This document shows, in pieces, positions 1 to 9,060 of a stretch of DNA of 64,000 bases. Origin of the DNA: Deltaproteobacteria bacterium (GTDB lineage Bacteria; Desulfobacterota; Syntrophobacteria; Syntrophobacterales; Syntrophobacteraceae); the NCBI GenBank assembly GCA_021813685.1, contig JAKAJS010000083.1, positions 1-64,000 of the forward strand. The letters run 5' to 3'. Below the pieces are notes generated by a model. That model ran no database searches. It was not told where the DNA came from and saw nothing but the letters and a program-made list of their open reading frames with translations. How positions within the stretch are numbered: position 1 is the stretch's first letter; every line of letters begins with the position of its first letter. Both the position numbers and the translations under genes were made by a program.

Positions 1-72
1 GGACCCGAAAAAACATGGCACTACAATGAGATTTTTGACTATGGCTCTCCTGAAATTATTGGTGTTTTCTGA
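1..72 (+). CDS. 3' end of an unidentified gene (partial)
   Basis: The first 72 bases read open in frame 1 and end with TGA at 70-72. They encode 23 residues ending in DYGSPEIIGVF. The rest of the gene lies outside the window, so no family can be assigned. The 167 bases that follow are non-coding and contain a small hairpin (CACTG-AAAA-CAGTG near 129-142). Confidence 0.4.
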   Translation, partial: GPEKTWHYNEIFDYGSPEIIGVF

Positions 73-239
73 CGCAGCAAGCGCCAAACGACCAATTTTG
101 GATCTCAAAATGTTAAACTTGGGCTAGCACTGAAAACAGTGTAGGGGTTAGAGATTTCTCACCTGCTTCGTAAAGTCCTTCCTGTTGAAAATGTACCGGG
201 GCTGGGCTATGTAAGGAGCTTTACACCGGAGAGAAGGCG

Positions 240-1073
240 ATGAAATTCGAAGGCACGGAGAACTATTACCTTGGCCCCGAACTGGGGGAGATCGTAAATA
301 TTGCCATCGCCATGGAAAAGCCGCTGCTTCTCATGGGGGAAGCGGGGACGGGTAAGACACAACTGGCGTTTGAAATCGCGAGAGGTTTCGGGGCAAAGAT
401 GGAGGAGGCCCGTTGCAAGTCCACCTTCAAAGGTGAGGAGCTTTGCTATATTTACGATGCAGTGCTGCGATTGAACGATTCGCGGTTTGGAAGCGGCGAG
501 TCGGGGCGAGACGTAAACGATATATGGGATTATCTGCGCTTCGGACCCATAGGGAGGGCTTTTCTTGCCGAAGATAGAAGGGTCCTGCTTCTCGACGAGA
601 TCGACAAGACCGATTCGGACACTCAGGACAACCTGCTCGATGTTTTAGAAGACGGCTCCTTCATCATCCGGGAAATAAACCACAAGGTTTCGGCCAGGCA
701 AAAACCGATCATCATCATTACGAGTAACGCCAAGCGGGAGCTCTCCGATCCTTTTTTACGCCGCTGCTTCTGCCACTACATTCCGTTTCCCGGCCCCGAG
801 GAAATCTCCATCATCGTTCGGCTTCACTATCCCGACATCTCCGAACTTCTTCTGGACGCCTGCCTGCACGAGTTCTACCGGCTGCGTGACGGGGGGTTCG
901 AAAAGCCGCCGGCAACCGCGGAGCTGCTCGACTGGATCGGCGCCCTGCGCTCGGAGGCAGACACCGGAGAACCGGGCGGAGGGAGAGCGCTGCGGCATAT
1001 CGGAACCCTTCTCAAGCGGTCCAGGGATCTTTTGAAGTTCAGGGGGCCGGGCCCCAAAACCCCCTGGCGATGA
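240..1073 (+). CDS. MoxR-type AAA+ ATPase
   Basis: This 277-residue AAA+ protein has a Walker A motif GEAGTGKT near residues 34-41 and a Walker B motif LLLDEIDK near 116-123. A conserved ITSN segment (sensor 1) and an arginine-rich FLRRCF segment follow. The order matches the MoxR/AAA_5 family, chaperone-like ATPases that work with a von Willebrand factor A partner to mature or insert cofactors into other proteins. The next gene, 25 bp downstream, encodes such a VWA protein, which supports the pairing. The start is ATG 240 behind GGAGAG. The substrate of the pair is unknown. Confidence 0.85.
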   Translation: MKFEGTENYYLGPELGEIVNIAIAMEKPLLLMGEAGTGKTQLAFEIARGFGAKMEEARCKSTFKGEELCYIYDAVLRLNDSRFGSGESGRDVNDIWDYLRFGPIGRAFLAEDRRVLLLDEIDKTDSDTQDNLLDVLEDGSFIIREINHKVSARQKPIIIITSNAKRELSDPFLRRCFCHYIPFPGPEEISIIVRLHYPDISELLLDACLHEFYRLRDGGFEKPPATAELLDWIGALRSEADTGEPGGGRALRHIGTLLKRSRDLLKFRGPGPKTPWR

Positions 1074-1098
1074 GCACCATGTCTCAGGAGGGGTTTTC

Positions 1099-2280
1099 TT
1101 GTTGCTTTCGTTTATTCAACAGTTGCGCGAGGCGGAAATACCTGTAAGCGTCCGGTATATCCTGGAGTTCTACGAGGGGATCCAAAAGGGGCTCGCGCCG
1201 GATATCGATCGACTGTTTCTACTGGCGCGCCTTGTCTTTGTGAAAAAAGTCGAACACTACGATGCCTTCGAACGTGTCTTCGCCGCCCTTTTTCTCGGAC
1301 AGGGGGACGGTCAACCGGTGGAACGGGAGGAAGCGTTTGGCGGAAAACCTTTCGAAGAATGGCTGCGTGAGCAGGTAGCGAAAGGGGCGATCTCGCTTGA
1401 CGAACTGCGAACCTTTGAGATCGATGAGTTGCTCAAGCGCTTCCGGGAAACGCTTTTACAGCAGGAAGGCGCACACCACGGGGGCAACCGGTGGATCGGA
1501 ACGGGTGGCAGGTCGCCTTACGGCCACTCGGGGTCTGCCGGAGGAGGGGTGCGGGTCTACGGAAGGGGTCTGCACGGTACGGCGCAAAAGGTCATCGATA
1601 GAAGGAATTATCTCAATTACAGCGGAAAAGCACGCCTTGCCGAAAGCAATGTCGGTCAGGCGCTCGCTTTATTGAAAAACCTCAAGCGTGCGGGCCCGGA
1701 GACGGAGCTCGAAATAGAGGAAACCATACGCCGGACGGCAAAAAACGGCGGAGAAATCGAGCTCGTGTTCGCAAAGGAGTTACGAGACCGGCTAAAGCTC
1801 GTGGTGCTGCTCGATAACGGCGGCTACTCGATGGAGCCCTACCTCCAGGTCGTCAAATCCGTCTTTGCCAAGATCAGGGATAAGTTCAAAGACCTCAAAT
1901 ACTATTATTTCCATAACTGTCTGTACGGGACGGTTTACGAGAACATGGAGAGGACCAGGGCGGTTTCCTGGGAAACGCTCGTCTCCCGCGGTCCCGATAC
2001 GCACCTCATCATCATCGGCGACGCCAATATGGCGCCCTCCGAACTCATGGCCGCAAACGGCGCCCTCTACACCTACACCAGCGACCGAAGACCCGGCGTC
2101 GAATGGCTGAAACTGCTGCGAACCGCCTTTCCTGCCAGTGTCTGGCTAAATCCCGTACCCAAACGCTACTGGTCCGCCGAAAGCATTACCATCGACCGGA
2201 TCGGGCGCATCTTCCCGATGGAGGACCTGACCCTCGACGGTATCCGAAACGCGGTGCAGATACTCATGCGGAAGATATGA
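1099..2280 (+). CDS. VWA-domain (CoxE-like) partner of the MoxR ATPase
   Basis: The 393-residue product starts at TTG 1099, chosen because a strong AGGAGGGG (1086-1093) sits 5 bp upstream. The N-terminal half is helical and charged. The C-terminal half (about 230-393) is a VWA-like domain opening with VVLLDNGGYSM, a variant of the metal-site motif DxSxS, followed by HNCLYGTVYEN and LIIIGDANM. CoxE-type VWA proteins pair with MoxR ATPases in cofactor insertion or protein remodelling. The two genes are adjacent and probably co-transcribed. The altered metal site leaves ion binding uncertain. Confidence 0.75.
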   Translation: MLLSFIQQLREAEIPVSVRYILEFYEGIQKGLAPDIDRLFLLARLVFVKKVEHYDAFERVFAALFLGQGDGQPVEREEAFGGKPFEEWLREQVAKGAISLDELRTFEIDELLKRFRETLLQQEGAHHGGNRWIGTGGRSPYGHSGSAGGGVRVYGRGLHGTAQKVIDRRNYLNYSGKARLAESNVGQALALLKNLKRAGPETELEIEETIRRTAKNGGEIELVFAKELRDRLKLVVLLDNGGYSMEPYLQVVKSVFAKIRDKFKDLKYYYFHNCLYGTVYENMERTRAVSWETLVSRGPDTHLIIIGDANMAPSELMAANGALYTYTSDRRPGVEWLKLLRTAFPASVWLNPVPKRYWSAESITIDRIGRIFPMEDLTLDGIRNAVQILMRKI

Positions 2281-2281
2281 A

Positions 2282-2299
2282 GGGGGGACAGTCGCCCCC
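2282..2299 (+). terminator. weak GC hairpin after the MoxR/VWA pair
   Basis: A GGGGG / CCCCC stem with a 7-base loop lies directly after the stop codon of the VWA gene. There is no T-tract, so termination here is only a suggestion. Confidence 0.3.
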
Positions 2300-2375
2300 G
2301 TACATCCCCGTGTGTTAAGGTCGGCATTGAGAAGGGGGGGATTTTCCGGTTGCTCGCTCACAGGATGCAAATAAT

Positions 2376-2404
2376 TTGACATTTTTCGGGGTAACTGTTA
2401 GAAA
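2376..2404 (+). promoter_or_regulatory. candidate sigma-70 promoter overlapping a palindrome
   Basis: A consensus -35 TTGACA lies at 2376-2381 and a weak -10 TAGAAA at 2399-2404, 17 bp apart. The -35 overlaps a perfect 11-bp palindrome CAAATAATTTG (2368-2378), which could be an operator. The text GGATGCAAAT just upstream also begins the dyads at 20176 and 22981. If real, it would start a leader of about 500 nt ahead of the metF paralogue. Confidence 0.35.
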
Positions 2405-2907
2405 TCTCCGTTGGGTTTTTTAATAGATATTAACAGCATCTGTCCAGCCCTTAAGCGTTTGGCGATCCGGTAGCAAATTTGAGGCCGAAGCCGGCTGGCC
2501 CTCGGGCGCGCCGCCCTGATGGTACAACCGTCTTTATGGACTGCCCCGGTGAGGGTAGAAAGCGCACCCGGGCATCGGTACGCTAAAAAGCTTATAGCCC
2601 GCGCGGTAACTCCTGGCATCAACTTTGCCTAAGAGAATGCGATTCGCAAAATCCCCGGACATGTCGCTGGGACCCCAAAGAGGAGCAGTACGCAATTGAA
2701 GGAGCCATCCGGAACATGCCCTCGACTGCAGGAAGACCGCCTTTCCTGCGAGCGGGTCTCGTTTGGGGAAAGCAAAGCCGACGAGAAGCATACGACCCGG
2801 ATTGCGGGAGTGATAGAGCAAATGTCTTCCACATCCTAAGGAGAGGATCGTTCGCAGCGGGCGGTCCGAAAACGATGAATTTGCATTGACAAACGAAAAG
2901 GGGATTT
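2405..2907 (+). other. long non-coding leader or intergenic region
   Basis: No convincing reading frame is present; minus-strand frames here lack ribosome sites and recognisable sequence. Several self-complementary stretches occur, for example GCCCCGGTG paired with CACCCGGGC (about 2543-2577). This suggests a structured transcript upstream of the one-carbon operon. I do not recognise a known riboswitch class, and 6S RNA, RNase P RNA, tmRNA and SRP RNA landmarks are absent. Confidence 0.3.
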
Positions 2908-3780
2908 ATGAGTTTTCAAAAACGACTCCTGTCAGGCGAATTTGTGGTCCTTGCGGAAATGAATACGCCCAAAGGCGTTGACACTTCGCAGCTAATCCAG
3001 AATGCGCGCAGGATCAAGGGCCGTGTGGACGCGGTTATCGTGCCTGATATGGACGACGGCGTCATGAGAATGAGTGCCCTTGCCGGGGCGGTTCTGATGC
3101 ACCAGCAGGGAATGGAAGCCCTCATTCACGTTTACTGCCGGGACAGAAACCGCATGGCTCTGCAGTCCGATCTGCTCGCGGCGTATGCGCTGGGGGTTCA
3201 GAACCTGGTGGTGGTCTCCGGGGAAGATGTGTGCAACGGGGATCATCGAGAAGCCCGGGCCGTGGACGATCTCGACGAACTGGGGTTGCTCCACGCGGTT
3301 CGCTCGCTTGAAGCGGGAACCGACCTGGGTGGAAGCGACCTGACGGGTGCTCCCAGCTTTCTGGTCGGATGCGCCATTGCCCAGTGCCGGGATGAAAAAA
3401 GCCTCGATAACGAATTGGAAGTTGCGGCAAAGAAGGTGGAAGCGGGTGCGAAATTTCTCCTCACTCCGCCGGTCTTTGACCTCAGCCGCTTCGAGTCCTT
3501 CCTGGGCAAGGCCAGGAGTCTGAAAGTTCCCATCATCTCCACCGTGTACCTGCTGAAGTCTGTGGGTGCTGCCCGCTACATCGCGACAAACGAGCCCGAA
3601 GCAGGCATTTCGGAAGACCTCATCCGCCGTATCCGCAAAGCCTCCGACCGTGAGATGGAATGCGTGCGTATCGCCGCAGAGACCCTCGTGGCCCTGAGAC
3701 AGCTTTCCCAGGGCGTGCGGATCGTCACCCTCGGGTGGGAACACCGGCTGCCCGATGTGCTGGAGTATGCGGGCCTTTGA
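2908..3780 (+). CDS. MetF-family methylenetetrahydrofolate reductase paralogue
   Basis: The 290-residue product matches the MTHFR (MetF) TIM-barrel family: an early acidic residue in LAEMNTPKG, the central YCRDRNRMALQSDLLAAYALGVQNLVVVSGED, and the closing GWEHRLPDVLEYAGL. It is a divergent paralogue of the second MetF-like gene at 8035, with the same RDRNR-MQS core and the same ending. Lying upstream of hdrA-mvhD-metV-metF, it probably belongs to the methyl-branch cluster. The two proteins could form a hetero-oligomer or use different folates; which one carries the main reductase activity cannot be told from sequence. Confidence 0.8.
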   Translation: MSFQKRLLSGEFVVLAEMNTPKGVDTSQLIQNARRIKGRVDAVIVPDMDDGVMRMSALAGAVLMHQQGMEALIHVYCRDRNRMALQSDLLAAYALGVQNLVVVSGEDVCNGDHREARAVDDLDELGLLHAVRSLEAGTDLGGSDLTGAPSFLVGCAIAQCRDEKSLDNELEVAAKKVEAGAKFLLTPPVFDLSRFESFLGKARSLKVPIISTVYLLKSVGAARYIATNEPEAGISEDLIRRIRKASDREMECVRIAAETLVALRQLSQGVRIVTLGWEHRLPDVLEYAGL

Positions 3781-3846
3781 TCGTATACACTTTCCCGTTA
3801 TAATGCGGACTACATTCATCCACGTATAGAGGGGTACTGAACGGCA

Positions 3847-6800
3847 ATGCAAGAGCAAAAAAAATCCCAATTCAGCAACAAAGTTCTGATAGTCGGCGGG
3901 GGCATGGGCGGCATACGGGCGGCCCTGGACCTTGCGGAGGCAGGGCGGGACGTGGTGCTGGTAGACAAGTCCTACTCGATCGGCGGCCTCATGACAAGTC
4001 TCGACCGCACCTTTCCCACCAACAACTGCGACCTGTGCACCTTGTCTCCGCGCCTGTCGGAGAGCGGCCGTCAGCTCCACATCGAACTCATGACGATGAC
4101 CGAGGTCGAAAACCTCGAGGGCAGCGTCGGCAACTTCACGGCACAAGTCACCACGCGGCCGCGATTTATCGACCTGCAAAAATGCACCGCCTGCGGCGAG
4201 TGCTACCGGCAGTTTCCCGGGTGCGTGCGCTTTACCCCCGGGCTCGACCACCGCGCACCTACCTGCATGCGCTATCCCCAGGCTACCCCCTATGCCTTCT
4301 CGATCGATATCGATAAGTGTGAAAACATCGCGGAAGTGGCCAAGGTCTGTCCGGCCGGGGCAATCATGACCGAGGATCTGCCAAAGGCCCGGCAGATCGA
4401 TGTCGGAGCGATCATTCTGGCGCCTGGCGCCGAGCTCTTCGACCCGAGCGTTCTGGATACCTATGGGTACGGCGCTTTCCCCAACGTCGTGACGAGCCTG
4501 GAATACGAGCGGATCCTTTCTGCCTCCGGGCCGACCGGCGGGCTGCTGATGCGGCCCTCCGACGGCAAAAAGCCCCGCAAGGTCGCCTGGATCCAGTGTG
4601 TTGGCTCCAGAGGGCTCCAGAAGGGCGCCTCCCCCTATTGTTCGAGCGCCTGCTGCATGTATGCCCTGAAAGAAGCCATCGTTACCCGCGAGCGCTTCTC
4701 GGATGCCATCGAGACCACCATCTTCTACATGGACATGCGTACATACGGCAAGGACTACGAGCTGTATCTGCAGCGGGCCAAAAACGAATACGGGGTCCGT
4801 TTTGTGCGCAGCCGCCCCCACACCATCGATCCTGTGTTCAACGACGACAAGACGATGAACGGGAACCTCTATATTAACTACTCGACCTACGGGGCCGGAG
4901 CGCCTGCAGGCGAAGAATTCGACCTGGTCGTGCTCACGACCGGGTTTCGCATTTCGGCCGATGTAAAAGAGCTTGCCCGAAAACTCGACGTCGAGCTAAA
5001 CGATTACGGATTCGCCAGGACGGGAAGTTTTGAACCCGTTGCCTCTTCGAGGCCGGGCATCTATGTGTGCGGTCTTTTCGAAACCCCCAAGGACATTCCC
5101 GAAACCCTGGTCCAGGCAGGTGCGGCCGCCTGCTGCGCGGCAGCGGATTTGAGCCCCCTGCGAGTCGTTAACGAAAAGAAAGAAGAGTTCCCGCCCGAAC
5201 GGGACATCAGCGGAGAGGACCAAAGAATCGGCGTCTTTGTCTGCGACTGCGAAAACAACATCGGCGGGGTGATCGATGTGAAGGCCATGGCCGCGGGGCT
5301 GAAAAGCATTCCCGGCGTCGTGGTCTCCGAAACGATCGGTCACGGCTGCAGCCGCGACTCGCTCGAGCGGATTCAGGAAGCGATCAAATCCGAGAAACTC
5401 AACCGCGTAGTGTTCGGCGCATGCTCTCCCAGGACCCACGAGGCGGTGTTCCAGGATACGCTGCGAAAAGCCGGTCTCAATAAGTATCTTCTTGAAATCG
5501 TCAATCTGCGCGACCAGGACACCTGGGTGCACACCGACGATCCGGCCTTTGCCGCCACCAAGGCCAAAGAATTGATGCACATGGGGGTGAGCGCGGTTCG
5601 GCTGACCCATCCTCTCACCGACCACATCGTGCCCATGAACAAGGACATCCTGGTGGTGGGCGGTGGCGTTGCCGGTATGAAGGCTGCGTTAAGCCTTGCC
5701 GAAGGCGGCTTCAAGGTCTTTTTGGTCGAAAGATCGCAGCATCTGGGCGGCAACGCGGCCAAGGTGCACAAAACTCTGGAGGGCGCCGATGTTCCGGGCT
5801 TTCTCGAAACGCTGATTACAAAGACCGAAAGTCACGAAAACATCCAGGTGCTCAAACAGGCCGTGGTCGTCGACCATACGGGGATGGCCGGCATGTTTAA
5901 AACCGGCGTCCAGGTCGGCCCGAGAATGGTTTACCGGCAACTCGTTCATGGAATCACGATTCTTGCGACGGGCGCTCTGGCCAACAGGCCCAAAGAGATG
6001 CTTCTGGGCTCCCACAAGGCCGTGCGCACCCAGTTGGAACTCGACGCCCTGATCGAACAAAGCCCGGAGACGGTCCGCTCGCTCCAAAACGTGGTGATGG
6101 TCCAGTGCGTCGGCTCGCGCGTTGCCGAAAATCCCAACTGCTCGCGCATCTGCTGCCAGTCGGCGATAAAGAACGCTCTGCGGATAAAAGAGCTGAACCC
6201 CGATGCCTCCATCTCCGTTTTCTACCGCGATATGCGCATGCCCGGCATGCAGGAGGAATTCTACACCAAGGCAAGGAAAAGCGGCGTGATCTTCATTCCG
6301 TACGAAGTGGAAGACAAGCCTGCTGTTGTCGCCGACGGCGACAAGGTGTCGGTCTCCTTTACCGACCCGGTGCTCGGACGAAAAGTCACTATCCCCTGCG
6401 ATTGCCTGGCGCTTAGCACGGGGTTTGTCGCCGACGAGGAATCCACCGAAGATCTGGGCGTCATCTTTCATCTTCCCAGGACCACGGACGGCTATTTCCT
6501 GGAAGACCACGTCAAACTCCGACCGGTCGATCTGCCGATCCCCGGGTTTTTCGTGGCCGGCGCCGCCCATTCGCCCAAAAACATTCGCGAAAGCATCACC
6601 CAGGCGCAGGCCGTGGCGAGCCGCGCCCAGACCTTCCTTGCCGGGGATGCGATCAACATGGGGGCCGAGGTGGCAAGGGTTGACAGCAATAGATGCGCCG
6701 CCTGCCTCATTTGTGCGCGCTCCTGCCCCTTCGGTGTGCCCTTCATCAATGCCGAGGGCCATTCGGAAATCGACCCGGCCAAGTGTCACGGGTGCGGCGT

Positions 6801-6900
6801 GTGCGCCTCCGAATGCCCCGCACAGGCCATTCAGTTGATGCGGTATGAAGACGACCTGATTTTTGCCAAGTTGGACGGACTATTTGAAAGGACGGCGTGA
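3847..6900 (+). CDS. double-length HdrA-like FAD/iron-sulfur protein
   Basis: At 1017 residues this is two HdrA-like modules in one chain. Dinucleotide motifs GGGMGGIRAA (about 17-26) and GGGVAGMKAA (about 603-612) each begin an FAD module with a following WIQCVGSR or MVQCVGSR segment. Cluster-binding cysteines include NNCDLCTL (about 59-66), CTACGEC (about 115-121) and a C-terminal 2x[4Fe-4S] ferredoxin domain CAACLICARSCP / CHGCGVCASECP (about 952-997). HdrA is the flavin-bifurcating subunit of heterodisulfide-reductase-type complexes. The gene runs into mvhD with a one-base overlap. Placement between two metF genes and metV suggests it links folate reduction to ferredoxin/NADH or another couple. 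Confidence 0.9.
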   Translation: MQEQKKSQFSNKVLIVGGGMGGIRAALDLAEAGRDVVLVDKSYSIGGLMTSLDRTFPTNNCDLCTLSPRLSESGRQLHIELMTMTEVENLEGSVGNFTAQVTTRPRFIDLQKCTACGECYRQFPGCVRFTPGLDHRAPTCMRYPQATPYAFSIDIDKCENIAEVAKVCPAGAIMTEDLPKARQIDVGAIILAPGAELFDPSVLDTYGYGAFPNVVTSLEYERILSASGPTGGLLMRPSDGKKPRKVAWIQCVGSRGLQKGASPYCSSACCMYALKEAIVTRERFSDAIETTIFYMDMRTYGKDYELYLQRAKNEYGVRFVRSRPHTIDPVFNDDKTMNGNLYINYSTYGAGAPAGEEFDLVVLTTGFRISADVKELARKLDVELNDYGFARTGSFEPVASSRPGIYVCGLFETPKDIPETLVQAGAAACCAAADLSPLRVVNEKKEEFPPERDISGEDQRIGVFVCDCENNIGGVIDVKAMAAGLKSIPGVVVSETIGHGCSRDSLERIQEAIKSEKLNRVVFGACSPRTHEAVFQDTLRKAGLNKYLLEIVNLRDQDTWVHTDDPAFAATKAKELMHMGVSAVRLTHPLTDHIVPMNKDILVVGGGVAGMKAALSLAEGGFKVFLVERSQHLGGNAAKVHKTLEGADVPGFLETLITKTESHENIQVLKQAVVVDHTGMAGMFKTGVQVGPRMVYRQLVHGITILATGALANRPKEMLLGSHKAVRTQLELDALIEQSPETVRSLQNVVMVQCVGSRVAENPNCSRICCQSAIKNALRIKELNPDASISVFYRDMRMPGMQEEFYTKARKSGVIFIPYEVEDKPAVVADGDKVSVSFTDPVLGRKVTIPCDCLALSTGFVADEESTEDLGVIFHLPRTTDGYFLEDHVKLRPVDLPIPGFFVAGAAHSPKNIRESITQAQAVASRAQTFLAGDAINMGAEVARVDSNRCAACLICARSCPFGVPFINAEGHSEIDPAKCHGCGVCASECPAQAIQLMRYEDDLIFAKLDGLFERTA

Positions 6901-7340
6901 TGGACAACTTCCAACCGGTTATAGTAGCTTTCTGCTGCCACTACTGTGCGTATACGGCCGCGGATATGGCCGGCAGCAAAAGGCTTCATTATCCTGCGAA
7001 CGTTAAGATTATACGGGTACCGTGCTCGGGAAAGGTTTCCGCGATCCATTTGATGGAGGCTCTGAGGAAGGGCGCCGACGGCGTCTACGTGGCCGGATGT
7101 CTGGAGGGCGACTGCCACTTCAGAAGCGGCAACACCAGAGCGGAAAAGCGCGTAGCCTACGTAAAGAAGCTGCTCGATGAGATCGGGATCGGAGGCGAGC
7201 GCGCCGAGATGTTCCTGATGTCGGCGGGCATGGGCGAGGTGTTCGCCAGGACCGCCTCCGAGTTTACGGAAAAGATTCGCCGCCTGGGTCCAAACCCGAC
7301 AAAGAACGCGCTGGGCAATAACGAACGTGCTGCAGGCTGA
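6900..7340 (+). CDS. mvhD: MvhD-family hydrogenase/Hdr iron-sulfur subunit
   Basis: The 146-residue product shows the MvhD pattern: an early cysteine group FCCHYCAYTAADMAG, IIRVPCSGKV, the segment GADGVYVAGCLEGDCHF with further cysteines, and a C-terminal MGEVFARTASEFTEKI. MvhD carries a [2Fe-2S] cluster and passes electrons between a dehydrogenase or hydrogenase and HdrA. ATG 6900 overlaps the hdrA stop in TGATG; a GTG one codon upstream (6897) is a less likely start. Coupling with hdrA argues for a 1:1 complex. Confidence 0.88.
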   Translation: MDNFQPVIVAFCCHYCAYTAADMAGSKRLHYPANVKIIRVPCSGKVSAIHLMEALRKGADGVYVAGCLEGDCHFRSGNTRAEKRVAYVKKLLDEIGIGGERAEMFLMSAGMGEVFARTASEFTEKIRRLGPNPTKNALGNNERAAG

Positions 7341-7369
7341 TTTCCAAAAAAAGGAGAAAGTTAGCTGAG

Positions 7370-8035
7370 ATGATTACCGCCGAACGTAAACCAATGGAAG
7401 AACTTATCAACTTCGTGAGCCCCTACCGGCGAATTCTTCTCGTCGGCTGCAACGAGTGCGTCACAGTGTGCTCTGCGGGTGGACGAAAAGAGGTGGCGCT
7501 TCTTTCCTCGGCGCTCCAGATGCATTTCATGAAGGAAGCCAAGCCCTTTGAAATAAAAGAGCTCACCCTCGAGCGGCAGTGCGACCCGGAATACGTCGAG
7601 GAACTCGTTCCCCTCATGGACCAGGCCGACGCGGTGGTCTCGATGGCCTGCGGGTGCGGGGTCCAGGAAGTCGCGCGGCGCTTCAAGGAAAAGGTCGTCC
7701 TGCCCGCGGTGAATACCAAGTTCATGGGCGCCTCCGAACGGCAGGGGGTGTGGGCCGAGCGGTGCGCCGGCTGCGGCGACTGCGTGTTGGGTACGACCGG
7801 CGGGGTTTGCCCGGTTGCGCGCTGTTCCAAGCAGATCTTTAACGGTCCGTGCGGCGGCTCTACCAAAGGCAAATGCGAGGTAAACCCGGATATCGACTGC
7901 GCCTGGCAGCTCATCTGGGACCGGCTCAAGACCCTCGGAAGGCTCGACCTATACGAGAAGAACATCCCTGCGAAGGACTGGCGCACCGGACGGGGTGCGG
8001 GCCCAAGGAAAATTGTGAGAGAGGACCTTGCATAA
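7370..8035 (+). CDS. metV: MetV-like zinc/iron-sulfur partner of MetF
   Basis: The 221-residue product matches the MTHFR C-terminal-domain family (MetV). It has an N-terminal GCNECVTVCSAGG cysteine group, a Rossmann-like middle with SMACGCGVQEVA, and a cysteine-rich C-terminal region with CAGCGDC and CPVARCSK, then GPCGGSTKGKCEV. In acetogens MetV forms a complex with MetF and is needed for activity or electron transfer to HdrA/MvhD. Its TAA stop overlaps the ATG of the following metF (TAATG), so the two products are probably made together in equal amounts. Confidence 0.88.
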   Translation: MITAERKPMEELINFVSPYRRILLVGCNECVTVCSAGGRKEVALLSSALQMHFMKEAKPFEIKELTLERQCDPEYVEELVPLMDQADAVVSMACGCGVQEVARRFKEKVVLPAVNTKFMGASERQGVWAERCAGCGDCVLGTTGGVCPVARCSKQIFNGPCGGSTKGKCEVNPDIDCAWQLIWDRLKTLGRLDLYEKNIPAKDWRTGRGAGPRKIVREDLA

Positions 8036-8958
8036 TGAAGACCGATAGCATACTCGAAAAAATCTTGGCATCGGGACAACTGGCTGTAACCTCCGAGTGC
8101 GGTCCTCCGCGCGGCGCTCTTCCCGCAAAGGTGAGGGAAAAGGCCGAGATGCTTCGTGGCTGTGTCGATGCGGTAAATGTCACCGACAACCAGACGGCCA
8201 TGGTCAGAATGTCGAGCCTGGCGGCCTGCATTCTCATAAAGCAGATGGGGCTCAATCCTCTTCTCCAGATGGTCACAAGAGACCGCAATCGCCTCGCCAT
8301 GCAAAGCGAGGTTCTCGGCGCCTATTCGCACGGCATCGATAATATGCTCTGCCTTTCGGGCGACCACCCGCACTTCGGCGATCACCCGATGGCCGCCGCC
8401 GTCCATGATATCGACTCTATTCAGGCCGTGGACATGGTGCGAAAGATGCGCGACGAGGGGTTGTTCCAGGGTGGCCAGCAAATCGACGGTCCTCCGAAAA
8501 TGTTTATCGGCGCCGCTGCAAACCCCTTTGCCGACCCGTTTGAGCTGCGCGTCGCGCGGCTTGCCAAAAAGGTCGCCGCCGGGGTGGATTTTGTGCAGAC
8601 CCAGTGCATCTACAACGTCGAGAAGTTCGAAAAGTGGATGGAAGGAGTGGTGGAGCGCGGCCTGCACGAGAAGGTCTACATCCTTGCGGGCATCACTCCC
8701 ATGAAATCCGCCGGGATGGCCAAATACATGAAAAACAAAGTCCCCGGGATGGATGTTCCCGATGAAGTGGTAAAGCGCATCGCCGGGGTTCCCAAGGAAA
8801 AGCAGGCCGAAGAGGGAATCAAGATGTGCCTTGAGACCATCGAGCGGCTGAAACAGGTCAAGGGCGTGAGCGGATTTCACCTCATGGCTATAGAATGGGA
8901 ACACAGGGTGCCTGAAATTGTGGAAAGAGCCGGGTTTTTGCCCAGACCCTCATTCTAA
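8035..8958 (+). CDS. metF: methylenetetrahydrofolate reductase (MetF)
   Basis: This 307-residue MetF reduces methylene-THF to methyl-THF, or the reverse when acetate or propionate is oxidised syntrophically. Seen in sequence: SECGPPRG near the N-terminus (acidic catalytic position), VTDNQTAMVRMSS, MVTRDRNRLAMQSEVLGAYSHGI, LSGDHP, QTQCIYNVEKF, AGITPMKSAGMAKYM, and IEWEHRVPEIVERAG. The start is ATG 8035, translationally coupled to metV. Order metF-hdrA-mvhD-metV-metF resembles the MetFV-HdrABC-MvhD complex of acetogens but lacks separate hdrB and hdrC genes. Confidence 0.92.
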   Translation: MKTDSILEKILASGQLAVTSECGPPRGALPAKVREKAEMLRGCVDAVNVTDNQTAMVRMSSLAACILIKQMGLNPLLQMVTRDRNRLAMQSEVLGAYSHGIDNMLCLSGDHPHFGDHPMAAAVHDIDSIQAVDMVRKMRDEGLFQGGQQIDGPPKMFIGAAANPFADPFELRVARLAKKVAAGVDFVQTQCIYNVEKFEKWMEGVVERGLHEKVYILAGITPMKSAGMAKYMKNKVPGMDVPDEVVKRIAGVPKEKQAEEGIKMCLETIERLKQVKGVSGFHLMAIEWEHRVPEIVERAGFLPRPSF

Positions 8959-9060
8959 GAAGAGCATGCCGGGAGACAGGAAGGCGAGGGGGTGCGCCAA
9001 AACCAGTGGGCGCGCCATGTCCGGCCCCGCTTGGACCGGCCAACCAAAGGAGAAGGCAGC

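Noticed and set aside
2534-2821. Minus-strand 95-codon frame in the leader of the one-carbon operon
   Set aside because: No ribosome site, no family resemblance, and overlapping frames of similar length occur on the same strand.
2992-4821. Minus-strand frame of 609 codons across metF and hdrA
   Set aside because: It overlaps two clear genes on the other strand, and its translation has no recognisable domain.
5689-6789. Long minus-strand open frame inside the HdrA gene (366 codons)
   Set aside because: The plus-strand HdrA protein is unmistakable; the antisense frame reflects GC-rich codon use and shows no family motif.
6897-6899. GTG as the start of mvhD
   Set aside because: ATG 6900 in the TGATG junction with hdrA is the usual coupled arrangement and differs by one residue only.
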